From Virgibacillus sp. SK37 (GTDB taxonomy: Bacteria; Bacillota; Bacilli; Bacillales; Amphibacillaceae): a stretch of 64,000 nt of DNA. This document shows positions 51,881 through 61,303 of the stretch, one piece after another. The DNA is taken from NCBI RefSeq assembly GCF_000725285.1, contig NZ_CP007161.1, positions 2,952,213 through 3,016,212 of the forward strand, given 5' to 3'. The stretch's first letter is position 1, and each line of letters opens with the position of its first letter. The translations under genes and the position numbers were made by a program. The notes below the pieces were generated by a model that was given only the letters and a program-made list of their open reading frames with translations, did no database searches and was not told the origin of the DNA.

Positions 51881-52828
51881 TCAATCAATTGCGCCCAAAA
51901 CATCGAGCAACACTGTCTTAAACTTCTCTCGATCAACTGCTTCACACACGCGTACATTTGGCTTATTTCCGCTTCGATTATTAATATCAACAAGACTGTA
52001 GCCACGTGTCAGTTTCCCCTGTGTTTCCACTTCGACATAGTAATCCGTTGCCTTCGTCATAATGCTTTCATCTGCGGCGATGGCTGCAAGCAATGTATCT
52101 GGATGGGTAGTCCCTGGCAGACGATGAACTTCCTTGTTAAATTTCATTACTACCTGATTAATATCCATAAAAAATTGCGAGCCTTTTGTGGCAAGTTTTC
52201 TAATATCCTCATGATCTGCATCATCCATAATCGAATAATTCACGCACATATCCCATCCTACCATCGTAAGCGGGATGCCGGATTGTAGGACAATATTGGC
52301 TGCCTCAGGATCAACGTAAAAGTTATACTCCGCTGCTGCCGTAATGTTTCCTAAGTAATTGTTTGTACCACCCATAATGTAAATATGAGGGATATCCTTG
52401 ATAATAGATGGTTCCTTTTTAATTGCCATTGCAATATTCGTTAAAGGAGCGATCGCCAATAATTCAATCTCTCCGGGATTTTTCTTCACTGTATCGATAA
52501 TAAAATCGATGGCATGGCCAGCTTCAGGAAGCTGTTTTGCTTTTTCAAAAAAAGCATCTCCCATTCCATCCTTACCGTGCACATCCTCTACTGTGCGATG
52601 CTGATGCATGCCTGTAGCGTTGAGTGGTCTTTCTAGTCCCTTATAGACAGGAACATAGCTCTCTGGATTGGCGACTTGAATCGTATAAAGCGCATTTTCT
52701 ACCTCTTGATCAAAATCAACATTGCCAGCCGTAATCGTTACACCCTCCACCTGAAAATGATGGAGTGTAGTTAATAGGGCGATTGTGTCATCCCCTGCTG
52801 TATCTGTATCGATAATTACACGTCTCAA
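51881..52828 (-). CDS. Inosine/uridine-preferring nucleoside hydrolase
   Basis: The 315-residue protein has the calcium site RRVIIDTDTAGDDTIALL of nucleoside hydrolases, EIELLAIAPLTNIAMAIKKEP, IYIMGGTNNYLGNITAAAEYNFYVDPEAA, and a late PDTLLAAIAAD. It releases the base from ribonucleosides. I chose TTG at 52828 because AGAGGTGG lies just upstream and the family starts at RRVIIDTD; an ATG seven codons earlier has no good site. It lies directly after an MBL-fold gene. It fits a nucleoside salvage theme with the deaminase-like gene nearby. Confidence 0.92.
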   Translation of the reverse strand: MRRVIIDTDTAGDDTIALLTTLHHFQVEGVTITAGNVDFDQEVENALYTIQVANPESYVPVYKGLERPLNATGMHQHRTVEDVHGKDGMGDAFFEKAKQLPEAGHAIDFIIDTVKKNPGEIELLAIAPLTNIAMAIKKEPSIIKDIPHIYIMGGTNNYLGNITAAAEYNFYVDPEAANIVLQSGIPLTMVGWDMCVNYSIMDDADHEDIRKLATKGSQFFMDINQVVMKFNKEVHRLPGTTHPDTLLAAIAADESIMTKATDYYVEVETQGKLTRGYSLVDINNRSGNKPNVRVCEAVDREKFKTVLLDVLGAID

Positions 52829-52858
52829 TTTATCCACCTCTTTGTTCATTTTACAAAA

Positions 52859-53704
52859 CTACTTCTTACAATTGCCTGCAACAAAATTCTGGATCAACTC
52901 AAGCTGTTCGTCTGTCGGTTCGCTCTTTCTAGCTAGCTTAAAAGCTTCCACTGCTTTTTCGAGTAAAGCTTCCCTTCCAACAATCTCCCCGATAGCTACA
53001 AGATCGTCAAGGAAATTCCATAGCTCAGCATGAGTTTTCGGAGGCTGATGCCCAAGCACATAATGCTCCACATCATATTTCTTAATTTTTGCTAATAAGG
53101 TCTGTACTTCTTTTAAATCATAGCTCCATTCGCCACTATAAAAATCTTGATAAAGACAATCAGCTAAAAACATGATTTTTTCTTCCGGAATATAGACAAT
53201 GGACGAATCTCGCGCATGCTCTCCACCGACATGTTCTACCACACAGGTAATGCCACCAAGGTCGATCTGTATTTGGTCCTGAAAAGATATTTCGGGCACA
53301 CGCAGTTCCAGATCACCCCGGACAGGCATCTCCCGCTTTATCATGTCACGGCAAAATTCTATCTCTTCCCCAGTCTCCACACGAGCATCAAGAGAAGCAT
53401 CATCCCACTTCAACGTTTTTAGATATGCCACCTTCTTCTTAGTATCATGATGACTGATTGTAGTCCGATCCATTGTTTTCACACCAAAAATATGATCCCA
53501 ATGCCAATGCGTTAGAATTACATATTCAAGCGGAGCAATGTCCATTTTTTCAGCCAAATTCAGAAAATCCTTCGCATGTGCAGGAGAATTACCGGCGTCA
53601 ATTGCCACACTAAAATTCTCCCCACAAATTAACCCCAATGCCGGTCGATCTGTCTCCGAATAATGGGGCATATAATAAACATTCGTTGCCAGTTTTTTTA
53701 ACAT
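52859..53704 (-). CDS. MBL-fold metallohydrolase
   Basis: The 281-residue protein has the metallo-beta-lactamase motif LTHWHWDHIFG (HxHxDH), a later GGEHARDSSIVYIPEEKIMFLADC (His and Asp ligands) and a final YVLGHQPPKTH. Members hydrolyse thioesters, lactones or phosphodiesters; the substrate here is not visible. It starts the two-gene unit with the nucleoside hydrolase. No signal peptide is present. The ATG at 53704 follows AAAGAGGG. Confidence 0.88.
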   Translation of the reverse strand: MLKKLATNVYYMPHYSETDRPALGLICGENFSVAIDAGNSPAHAKDFLNLAEKMDIAPLEYVILTHWHWDHIFGVKTMDRTTISHHDTKKKVAYLKTLKWDDASLDARVETGEEIEFCRDMIKREMPVRGDLELRVPEISFQDQIQIDLGGITCVVEHVGGEHARDSSIVYIPEEKIMFLADCLYQDFYSGEWSYDLKEVQTLLAKIKKYDVEHYVLGHQPPKTHAELWNFLDDLVAIGEIVGREALLEKAVEAFKLARKSEPTDEQLELIQNFVAGNCKK

Positions 53705-53948
53705 GTTGTTACCCTCTTTCCTATATGTCTAAATTTGCAGTTCAGGTATCAAAGCTAAGCCTATTTTTCGCTTTCTTTATTCTACATGATCGAATGGAGA
53801 TAGGAAATGAAATTGTGTAGGAAGATCACAAAGGAGATAAAGTAACAACAATAATCACAGCATACAGTTATTTTCACCCCTCCCTCCCGCATATCATAAA
53901 ATAAATGGAAAGCAGATCTCTAAATTTCACAAAGTGGGATGTGCCAAC

Positions 53949-54485
53949 ATGGAAAATGACTTTAGTCAACACGCTCGTTTTCAAAATCTGCAGGAAGATC
54001 ATATGACGTTTGATCAGGTGTTTGAACATATTGTCAGCTTTATGCGTGCACGACCTGCCGGGAATTACCGTCTGATTGTCGGAACAGATTCCCAAATTCA
54101 TCCACAGAAAACCATTTTCATTACAGGAATTGTCATCCGCAATAAAGGAAAAGGTGTGTGGGCATGTATACGAAAAGTAACTGTTCCACGGAAGATGCTG
54201 CATTTGCATGAGCGAATTTCCTATGAGACCTCATTATCAGAGGAGGTTGTCTCCCTCTTTACCGAAGAAAGAAAAAGGCAGCTTATCGATATTGTTCTCC
54301 CACATATTTACCAAGGAGCCTCTTTCACCATGGAAGGACATATCGATATCGGTGCTGGTAAAAAGAACAAAACAAGAAAATTCGTTCAGGAAATGGTAAC
54401 TAGATTGGAAGCAACCGGTGTGGAGCCAAAAATTAAGCCTGATGCTTTCGTAGCATCAAGCTATGCCAATCGCTACACAAAATAA
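53949..54485 (+). CDS. YkuK-family RNase H-like protein (DUF458)
   Basis: The 178-residue protein matches the YkuK family: MTFDQVFEHIVSFMR, NYRLIVGTDSQIH with a catalytic-type Asp, FITGIVIRNKGKG, FTMEGHIDIGAGKKNKTRKFV and PDAFVASSYANRYTK. The fold is thought to be RNase H-like, but the function is unknown. I chose ATG at 53949; GTG at 53934 is in frame but lies in what looks like the ribosome binding site. It stands alone on the plus strand. Confidence 0.9.
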   Translation: MENDFSQHARFQNLQEDHMTFDQVFEHIVSFMRARPAGNYRLIVGTDSQIHPQKTIFITGIVIRNKGKGVWACIRKVTVPRKMLHLHERISYETSLSEEVVSLFTEERKRQLIDIVLPHIYQGASFTMEGHIDIGAGKKNKTRKFVQEMVTRLEATGVEPKIKPDAFVASSYANRYTK

Positions 54486-54783
54486 TATAGCCAGTACGGC
54501 GGCAATCAGGAATGGATATAGTTTAGGAGAAGTTTCTCTCTAAATTGTATCCGTTTTTTGTTTGTAAAATGTGAATGGTGGTAAACAGTACATGACTTAG
54601 AAAAACGGAGTGATGGACAAGCACGGAAATTCCTACGTGAGAATCCGGAAAGTGAAGTTTCTTCCAGAACGGTATAAATAAGCTATTTTACATGAACGAA
54701 AAAATACGCTAAGCCTCACCTTATTTTATCAGGATGACACACCTCGCCCCCTAAACCAAAATTCTTGCTTCACCTTCCCTCCT
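54486..54783. other. Intergenic stretch before the MarR gene
   Basis: About 300 bp with no clear element. A 22-codon frame (54613-54681, basic, ending KFLPERYK) starts with ATG next to CGGAGTG, but the spacing is zero and nothing supports it as a gene. Confidence 0.45.
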
Positions 54784-54812
54784 TTGTTAAACTACGATAG
54801 TTCACTTATGAA
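54784..54812 (+). promoter_or_regulatory. Promoter of the MarR-MMPL operon
   Basis: TTGTTA (54784-54789), a 17-bp spacer and TATGAA (54807-54812). The palindrome at 54797-54833 overlaps its spacer and -10 box. Confidence 0.6.
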
Positions 54813-54833
54813 ACTATTCACCTAATGAACTAT
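54797..54833. promoter_or_regulatory. Candidate MarR operator
   Basis: ATAGTTCACTTATGA and TAATGAACTAT form inverted TAGTTCA/TGAACTA arms around ACTATTCACC, with an inner TTCActtaTGAA. It overlaps the promoter, as expected for an autorepressing MarR protein. Confidence 0.65.
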
Positions 54834-54851
54834 AAATGGAGGTGTACTTAA

Positions 54852-55295
54852 TTGGATTTACTTGAGCTGATTAATCGGTATCAGGATGCAATGAATACCA
54901 TTAATCGCAATGTTAATTTAATACTTAAAGAAAAAATCCATACAGAAATAACGACAGAGCAATTTCCAACACTGCAATATATTCAAAAAAACGAGCAATG
55001 TACCAGCTCAGAAATTGCTGCATTTCTTGGTGTTGGAAAAAGCGCCATTACCGCGCAAATTAATCGATTAGATGAGAAAGGCTTAATTATAAGAAATCGC
55101 GATAAGCAGGATAGGCGCATTGTGTATCTCCAATTAACGGAAAAAGGGAATGAACTTGTCGATTACACAAAGAACAATCTAACAGAAGAAATTGGCACCT
55201 ATCTTGGCAATTTTAATGAAGAAGAAATTCTTACCTTCATCCATGCATTGGAAAAACTAGCACATGTTATGGCAACAGAGAAGAAAGGAGATTAG
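54852..55295 (+). CDS. MarR-family transcriptional regulator
   Basis: The 147-residue protein is a winged-helix MarR: QFPTLQYIQKNEQCTSSEIAAFLGVGKSAITAQINRLDEKGLIIR is the DNA-binding region, with RDKQDRRIVYLQLTEKGNEL as the wing. The TTG start has GGAGGTG seven bases upstream. It is followed after two bases by an MMPL exporter gene, so it very probably represses its own operon and is released by an exported or toxic compound. A palindrome overlaps the promoter. Confidence 0.93.
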   Translation: MDLLELINRYQDAMNTINRNVNLILKEKIHTEITTEQFPTLQYIQKNEQCTSSEIAAFLGVGKSAITAQINRLDEKGLIIRNRDKQDRRIVYLQLTEKGNELVDYTKNNLTEEIGTYLGNFNEEEILTFIHALEKLAHVMATEKKGD

Positions 55296-55297
55296 AA

Positions 55298-58213
55298 ATG
55301 AAACAGATTATTCGATTTCGCTGGTTGATTGCTGCATTTTGGGTAATTGCGGCAGCCGGTTTATTCATATTTTCACCAAATCTTCAGGAATTGGTCGCAG
55401 ATAAAGGACAAATCTCTGTTCCTGAGGGTTCCCCTTCCGATGAGGCACAGGACTTAATCGACCAAATGTCCAAGGATAGCGGGCAAGAAAACGCCAGTTC
55501 TGTACTCGTTTTTCATGATGAAGATAAATTGGATAAAGCAGATAAAGAAGAGATACAACAAGTCATTAAAGAGCTTAAGGAGAAGAAAGACGACCTTGGA
55601 ATTAGTAATTTGCTTAACTTCAATGAAAGTAAAGAAATAAAGGAACAAACTGTTTCCGAGGATAACCAAACCATTCTGGTACCTTTCGACATTTCCTTGG
55701 AAAATAAAGACATTGATCAAGCACGTGAAAAAATTTATGAAATCGCAGACGATACTTCCATTGATCATTACGTGACAGGACAACAATACATTGAACAAGA
55801 CATCGTAAAAAACTCCCAAGAAGGATTAAAACGAACCGAGATTATTACTGTTGGCTTGATTTTAATTATCTTGTTTATTGTATTTAAATCTTTTGTTGCA
55901 CCATTTATTCCATTACTAACTGTTGGAATCAGTTATCTGGCTGCACAGGGGATTGTGGCGATCTTAGCAGATACGGTCAACTTCCCACTCTCGACGTTTA
56001 CACAGATTTTCATGGTTGCAGTCATGTTTGGGATTGGGACCGACTACTGTATTCTATTGATCAGCCGCTTCAAAGAGGAGATGGCAGAACATGAGTCAAC
56101 GAAGGATGCAGTAATAGCAACATATAAATCAGGTGGTAAAACGATCTTTTTTGCCGGATTAGCCGTATTAATCGGATTCTCTACGATCGGATTATCAACA
56201 TTTTCACTCTATCAGTCCGCTGTAGCCGTGGCTGTTGGTGTGGCGATCGTATTACTCGCTCTCTCTACCCTCGTGCCATTTTTCCTTGTCGTTTTAGGCA
56301 AGAAATTATTTTGGCCATTTCATAAAAATGCAGCACATAAAGAAAGTAAACTTTGGGGGACTGCAGGAGCTTTCGCCTGGAAAAGACCGATTATCTCGTT
56401 AATCATTGTCGCCATTATTACTGTACCGGCAATGCTAACATATAGTGGTGATAAATCGTATAACTCCTTAGAGGAAATCGGTGATAGCTATGATTCTGTG
56501 AAAGGATTTAATTTAATCGCTGATAGCTTTGGCCCAGGCCAAACCATGCCTACGACGGTTGTATTTAAAACAGATCAAGCCGTCGATTCCCAGCAGGATT
56601 ACCAGGATATCGCAAAGATAACGCAACGGATTGCGGAGATGGACGGAGTAAAACAGGTCCGTAGTGCAACACGTCCAACTGGTGAGGTTATTGATGATTT
56701 TCTATTAATCAATCAAACTGAAAAACTGGCAGATGGCATTGGGGAGAGTAAAGAAGGACTTCAGGATATCCAAGATGGTCTGGATGAGGCTTCCAAGGAA
56801 CTCGACAAATCTCAACCACAGCTTCAGGAAGCTGAAAATGGTGTGGATGACCTTATGCAGGGCACACAGGATACCAAAGATGGCATAAGCCAAATGCAAA
56901 CCGCCCTCTCCGATATTCAAAATGGAATAGAATCAGGAGCACAAGGTGCAGGAGAGATCCAAAAAAATCTGCAAACCATTCAAGGTAACCTAAACCAAAC
57001 AGTATCTGGCAATAAAGAACTAGTGCAAGGATATCAGCAGCTTGCCAAGCAGCTGCAAAATATTCCTGGTGCAGCTCCACTTGCCAGTTCGATGAATCAA
57101 CTAAATTCAAATTTACAGCAAACCGTAACTGCACAGGAACAGCTTGCCGGGGGAATTAACCGCTTATCCGGTGCTGTTGGAGAGCTGCAGTCCGGACTGA
57201 ACCAAGCTGGAAATGGCCAGCAACAGGTTGTTGGTAAAATTCCTGAAGTACAGGAAGGTCTTTCACAAATCTATGGTGGACAAAAAGAATTAAAGCAAGC
57301 TTTTGCAGATATGCAAAGTCAATTAAACGAATTATCGAGCGGGCTTCAGGATAGTGTTGAAGGCCTGAAGCAAGTTAACGAAGGATTAACAGGAGTCGAG
57401 GACTTCCTAAAGGACTTTAGTGAAAACGGTAATGAGGATTATGTATTTATCCCTCAGGATACGTTAAATGATGAAAGCTTCCAGGAAGGTACAGAGGCAT
57501 ACCTTTCCGAGGATAAAAAAATCACTAAATTTGAAGTCATTCTCAGTGATAATCCATATTCAACGAAAGCAATGAACCAGGTGGAAGATATTAATAACAC
57601 CGTGGATAGTGCAAGAAAGGAAACAATGTTTGCAGACAGTGATCAGAAAATTGGCGGGGTCAGCAGTACGAATAATGACCTGCAACATATCTCCAACGAG
57701 GATTACACACGGACAGCCATCCTGATGATCGCCGGGATTTTCATTATCCTTGTCATGATGCTGCGTTCACTCGTGATGCCTTTATATTTAATTGGCTCAC
57801 TGATTATAACTTATATTACTTCCATGGCATTTTCGGAGTTCATTTTTGTTCATATCTTTAACTACTCCGGACTTACCTGGGCCATACCGTTCTTCGCGTT
57901 TGTCATGCTTGTTGCTTTAGGAATTGATTACAGCATCTTCCTTATGGCACGGTTTAACGAATACAAGAATGGCGATATAAAAGAGGCCTTATTTGCAGCA
58001 ATGCGCAACATGGGAACTGTGATCATTTCAGCAGCAGTCATACTAGGTGGTACATTTGGAGCCATGCTCCCATCTGGTGTACTTTCCCTATTGCAGATTG
58101 CTACTGCCGTAATTGCAGGATTATTCCTATACGCCTTCGTCATGCTTCCATTGTTCATTCCGTTAATGGTGCGCATGTTTGGCAAAGCCAACTGGTGGCC
58201 ATTTAAACGGTAA
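55298..58213 (+). CDS. MMPL/RND-family exporter (YdfJ-like)
   Basis: The 971-residue membrane protein has the MMPL layout: one N-terminal helix, an extracytoplasmic domain, five helices, a second helix plus a large loop, and five final helices. GIGTDYCILLISRFKEE and the mirrored ALGIDYSIFLMARFNEY are the conserved GxxxDY proton-relay motifs. The second loop (about residues 470-710) is rich in heptad-like repeats (ENGVDDLMQGTQDTKDGIS, IQKNLQTIQGNLNQTVSG) and likely forms a long coiled coil outside the cell. Co-transcribed with a MarR regulator, it is probably a drug, lipid or toxin exporter. The ATG has AGAAAGGAG upstream. Confidence 0.93.
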   Translation: MKQIIRFRWLIAAFWVIAAAGLFIFSPNLQELVADKGQISVPEGSPSDEAQDLIDQMSKDSGQENASSVLVFHDEDKLDKADKEEIQQVIKELKEKKDDLGISNLLNFNESKEIKEQTVSEDNQTILVPFDISLENKDIDQAREKIYEIADDTSIDHYVTGQQYIEQDIVKNSQEGLKRTEIITVGLILIILFIVFKSFVAPFIPLLTVGISYLAAQGIVAILADTVNFPLSTFTQIFMVAVMFGIGTDYCILLISRFKEEMAEHESTKDAVIATYKSGGKTIFFAGLAVLIGFSTIGLSTFSLYQSAVAVAVGVAIVLLALSTLVPFFLVVLGKKLFWPFHKNAAHKESKLWGTAGAFAWKRPIISLIIVAIITVPAMLTYSGDKSYNSLEEIGDSYDSVKGFNLIADSFGPGQTMPTTVVFKTDQAVDSQQDYQDIAKITQRIAEMDGVKQVRSATRPTGEVIDDFLLINQTEKLADGIGESKEGLQDIQDGLDEASKELDKSQPQLQEAENGVDDLMQGTQDTKDGISQMQTALSDIQNGIESGAQGAGEIQKNLQTIQGNLNQTVSGNKELVQGYQQLAKQLQNIPGAAPLASSMNQLNSNLQQTVTAQEQLAGGINRLSGAVGELQSGLNQAGNGQQQVVGKIPEVQEGLSQIYGGQKELKQAFADMQSQLNELSSGLQDSVEGLKQVNEGLTGVEDFLKDFSENGNEDYVFIPQDTLNDESFQEGTEAYLSEDKKITKFEVILSDNPYSTKAMNQVEDINNTVDSARKETMFADSDQKIGGVSSTNNDLQHISNEDYTRTAILMIAGIFIILVMMLRSLVMPLYLIGSLIITYITSMAFSEFIFVHIFNYSGLTWAIPFFAFVMLVALGIDYSIFLMARFNEYKNGDIKEALFAAMRNMGTVIISAAVILGGTFGAMLPSGVLSLLQIATAVIAGLFLYAFVMLPLFIPLMVRMFGKANWWPFKR

Positions 58214-58214
58214 G

Positions 58215-58256
58215 AAAAAAGCTGTCTTTTCACTTTAATGAAAAGGCAGCTTTTTT
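58215..58256 (+). terminator. Terminator of the MarR-MMPL operon
   Basis: AAAAAAGCTGTCTTTTCA, a short loop, TGAAAAGGCAGCTTTTTT, immediately after the stop codon. Confidence 0.9.
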
Positions 58257-58300
58257 GATTTGGGATAGAATGGTTCTTTTGCTTCTTTATGGCTGATTGT

Positions 58301-58622
58301 TTTGCTCTTCGGCGGATTAATTTCTCCTCTGGATGATTAATTTCTTCTCCGGATGATTCTTTCATGCTCCGGCTGATTACTTTCTTCTCCGGATGATTAC
58401 TTTGCTCTCCGGTGGATTAATTTCTCCTCCGGATGATTACTGCACGCTCCGGCGGATTACTTCCTCCTCCGGGTGATTCTTCCGCTCTCCGGCGTATTAA
58501 TTTCTCCTCCGGCAGATTCTTCCGTGCTCTGGCGGATTACTTTGCGCTCCGGCAGATTCTTCCGCTCTCCGGCAGATTACTTCCTCCTCCGGATGATTCT
58601 CGCGCTCTACGGCGGATTAATT
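58301..58622. repeat. 20-bp tandem repeat array (about 16 units)
   Basis: CTCCGG recurs every 20 bp (58387, 58407, 58427, 58447, 58467, 58487, 58507), with a degenerate copy at 58527 (CTCTGG). The unit is roughly CTCCGGNGGATTANTTNCTN, and diverged units extend from about 58301 to 58622. Open frames run through because the unit has few stops, but they lack ribosome binding sites. Like the 41-bp array, it fills a gap between convergent genes. Confidence 0.92.
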
Positions 58623-58630
58623 CGCCATAA

Positions 58631-59077
58631 TCATTCCTCTCCCTTCACATTCCCTATCGCTACCAAGAAAATTTGAATCAGAAAGGCCATAAGCAACACG
58701 CCAGCACTGTTAAACAAGACATCAAGCAAGCGACCATCTCTGGAAAAGTATGGCTGAATGATTTCCGTGACAAGCGCAAGGCTTAGCGCAATCCAGGCAG
58801 CCACCTTCAATCGTCTTACTCCAATAAAAACAAACAACAGCCACATTGCGAACATGAAAAGATGCCCGACCTTCCGCATCACCACCTCTGTCCTCAGCTG
58901 ATAAACTTCGAAAAATGCAAATTGTGGTTGTGACGTTATATTTATATTTAAATTACCGTGTTCCAACAATGTCAGCAAATTCGAGTTAAATAGAAAAGCA
59001 AACATCAATAAAGACCAAAAAATCATAGCAACAATTCTCAAACCCATCATTTCCTTTACCAATTCGATATGTTGCAC
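58631..59077 (-). CDS. VanZ-like membrane protein
   Basis: The 148-residue protein has about four helices and the VanZ-family core: VVMRKVGHLFMFAMWLLFVFIG, AAWIALSLALVTEIIQPYFSRDGRLLDVLFNSAG, with the conserved Glu and Arg-Asp. VanZ gives low teicoplanin resistance in enterococci, but most relatives have no known role. It is a single gene on the minus strand, converging on the MMPL gene. I use the first ATG (59077); a second is 10 codons in. Confidence 0.85.
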   Translation of the reverse strand: MQHIELVKEMMGLRIVAMIFWSLLMFAFLFNSNLLTLLEHGNLNINITSQPQFAFFEVYQLRTEVVMRKVGHLFMFAMWLLFVFIGVRRLKVAAWIALSLALVTEIIQPYFSRDGRLLDVLFNSAGVLLMAFLIQIFLVAIGNVKGEE

Positions 59078-59364
59078 ATTCCCATGTAAAAGAAGAACAA
59101 AACCTCACTACATATTCAGTAAACTTTCACCTTTTGATGCTATTCCATTTATCAAACAAAAAACAAGACAAAAACCAACCGGAAGATTTTAGTAAATATT
59201 TTACCAAAAGAACCATCTAATACTTAATCATCGTTCATTCTCCGTTATGTCGCTATATCAATAAAGTTGAATTATTAATAAAATTTAGAAATAATATTGC
59301 AAACGGTTTAACCTTAGGGTAAAATGCAACTATTAGTAATTTTTTTAGTAAAAGGGAGGTCACT

Positions 59365-61059
59365 ATGAATAATAATTTGAAGAAAATTGTATGGATCATG
59401 ATTGGAATTGGATTTATTGCTGTAATGACAGCATGCTCTGGAGAGGATGATAGCCCGGCCTCCGGTAGTGGAGATGGCAGCAAAACGGACGATGCAAATG
59501 AACAAGTTTTGAATCTCTCCAAGAAAGACCGCATTACTACAATGGATTCATCCATGGCAACAGATGAGCTTTCCTTCCAATTTTTAGGCGCTACAATGGA
59601 AGGCTTATATCGTTTAGGTGAAAATGCGAAGCCAGTAGAAGGAATTGCGAAAGACCATGAAGAAAGCGAAGACGGGATGGTATGGACATTTCATTTAAGA
59701 GAAGATGCGAAATGGTCGAATGGTGATCCAGTAACAGCAGAAGATTTCGTGTATGCATGGCAGCGTACAGTTGATCCGAATACAGGCTCCGAGTATGGCC
59801 CTTATATGATGAAAGGCGTTATTAAAAATGCTGAAGAAGTGAGTAAGGGTGAAAAAGCTGTAGACGAGTTAGGTGTTACTGCAAAAGATGATCATACATT
59901 GGTTGTTGAACTGGCAAAACCGGTTCCTTACTTCGAATCATTAATGACTTTTGGTACATTCTTGCCGCTGAATAAGAGTTTTGTAGAAGAACAAGGCGAT
60001 GACTATGCCCAAAGCACCGATAACCTCATTTTCAATGGACCTTTTAAACTAAAAAACTGGGAGAGCACAAGTGATTCCTGGGAAATGGTAAAGAACGAAG
60101 ATTATTGGGATGCAGAGACCGTGGAAATAGAAAAAATGAATTATACGGTAGTGAAAGACCCGCAAACTGCTGTCGATTTGTATGATACAGGTGAGTTGGA
60201 CAGAGTACAACTGAATTCCGATTTAGTAGATAACTATTCTACCAATGAAGATTATACGACAAGATCCAAACCGGTTGTCTATTACTTAAAACTAAACCAA
60301 ACGCGTAATGAAGCATTAGCTAACACGAATATACGAGCAGCAATCAGTCGCGCATTTGATAAACAGGCACTTGCTGACGAGCTTTTAAATGACGGCTCCA
60401 TTCCGGCAAATTGGCTGATCCCAAATGACTTTGCCCCACTTCCAGAAGGGACGGAGCATGATGGAGAAGAGATCAGGGACGTCAATGGCGAGCTAGTTAA
60501 GTATGACATAGAAAAGGCACAGGAATATTGGAAGAAAGGTTTGGAGGAGTTAGGGAAAGATTCTATCGAGCTGGAGTTTCTAGGTGGGGATGGAGAAAAC
60601 TCGAAAACCATGCAGGAATATCTCGTAAACCAACTGGAAACAAACCTTGAAGGATTAAAAGTAGATCTAAAACAAGTACCAGGAAAGCAGAAATTAGAGT
60701 TAGATTCCAAGATGGATTATGACATCCAGCTTTCCGCATGGGGACCAGATTATATGGATCCATATTCCTTCCTTAGCCTGATGGAAACGGATGGCGAATA
60801 CAACAAGATGGGTTATTCCAATAAGGAATACGACAAGTTATTAAAAGAAGCGCAAAATGAACTTGCAACACCAGGAAAAGGTGCGGAGCGTTATAATAAC
60901 TTTATTGAAGCCGAGAAAATACTATTTGAGGATGCAGCCATCGCACCATTATATCAAGAATACGTCTCCCTTCTTGCATCTCCAAAGTTACAGGGCGTTA
61001 TCACAAATCCAATCGGTCCGACGTACGAATATAAGTGGGCAAGCGTTGGTGGAGAATAA
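59365..61059 (+). CDS. oppA: Oligopeptide ABC transporter substrate-binding lipoprotein (OppA-like)
   Basis: The 564-residue protein has a lipoprotein signal with lipobox MTAC (Cys about residue 24) and the family 5 (SBP_bac_5) fold: MVWTFHLREDAKWSNGDPVTAEDFVYAWQRT, NGPFKLKNWE, INxRAAISRAFDKQ-like NIRAAISRAFDKQALADEL, and LSAWGPDYMDPYSFLSLMET. It captures oligopeptides outside the cell. The permease and ATPase genes are not adjacent, so it must share another Opp system. It has GGGAGGT before the ATG and its own terminator. Confidence 0.93.
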   Translation: MNNNLKKIVWIMIGIGFIAVMTACSGEDDSPASGSGDGSKTDDANEQVLNLSKKDRITTMDSSMATDELSFQFLGATMEGLYRLGENAKPVEGIAKDHEESEDGMVWTFHLREDAKWSNGDPVTAEDFVYAWQRTVDPNTGSEYGPYMMKGVIKNAEEVSKGEKAVDELGVTAKDDHTLVVELAKPVPYFESLMTFGTFLPLNKSFVEEQGDDYAQSTDNLIFNGPFKLKNWESTSDSWEMVKNEDYWDAETVEIEKMNYTVVKDPQTAVDLYDTGELDRVQLNSDLVDNYSTNEDYTTRSKPVVYYLKLNQTRNEALANTNIRAAISRAFDKQALADELLNDGSIPANWLIPNDFAPLPEGTEHDGEEIRDVNGELVKYDIEKAQEYWKKGLEELGKDSIELEFLGGDGENSKTMQEYLVNQLETNLEGLKVDLKQVPGKQKLELDSKMDYDIQLSAWGPDYMDPYSFLSLMETDGEYNKMGYSNKEYDKLLKEAQNELATPGKGAERYNNFIEAEKILFEDAAIAPLYQEYVSLLASPKLQGVITNPIGPTYEYKWASVGGE

Positions 61060-61162
61060 TAGAGTTATAGTAAGGGAAATATAGATCGATTGTTAATAAA
61101 ATTAAATTTGAATGATTCCATATTTAAATTCCCCCCTAAATATAGAAGCAATTAAAATGATT

Positions 61163-61205
61163 AAACAGCTTTAGCCCTGTAGAAAGAGGGCTAAGGCTGT
61201 TTTTT
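61163..61205 (+). terminator. Terminator of the OppA-like gene
   Basis: AACAGCTTTAGCCCT, loop, AGGGCTAAGGCTGTTTTTT: a 15-bp stem with one mismatch and a U-tract. Confidence 0.9.
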
Positions 61206-61303
61206 CGGTTTTGGATGGAGTCTGCTTATTTTCCCCTCTTATGACTGTCGCAATGACTAGAAAATTTTTACTAACTATGGCTTTGTTAACATCACCTAAA
61301 ACG

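Noticed and set aside
54613-54681. A 22-codon basic peptide frame
   Set aside because: The Shine-Dalgarno-like sequence touches the ATG and nothing else supports it.
58433-58676. Plus-strand open frames in the 20-bp array
   Set aside because: They are products of the repeat, with no ribosome binding site.
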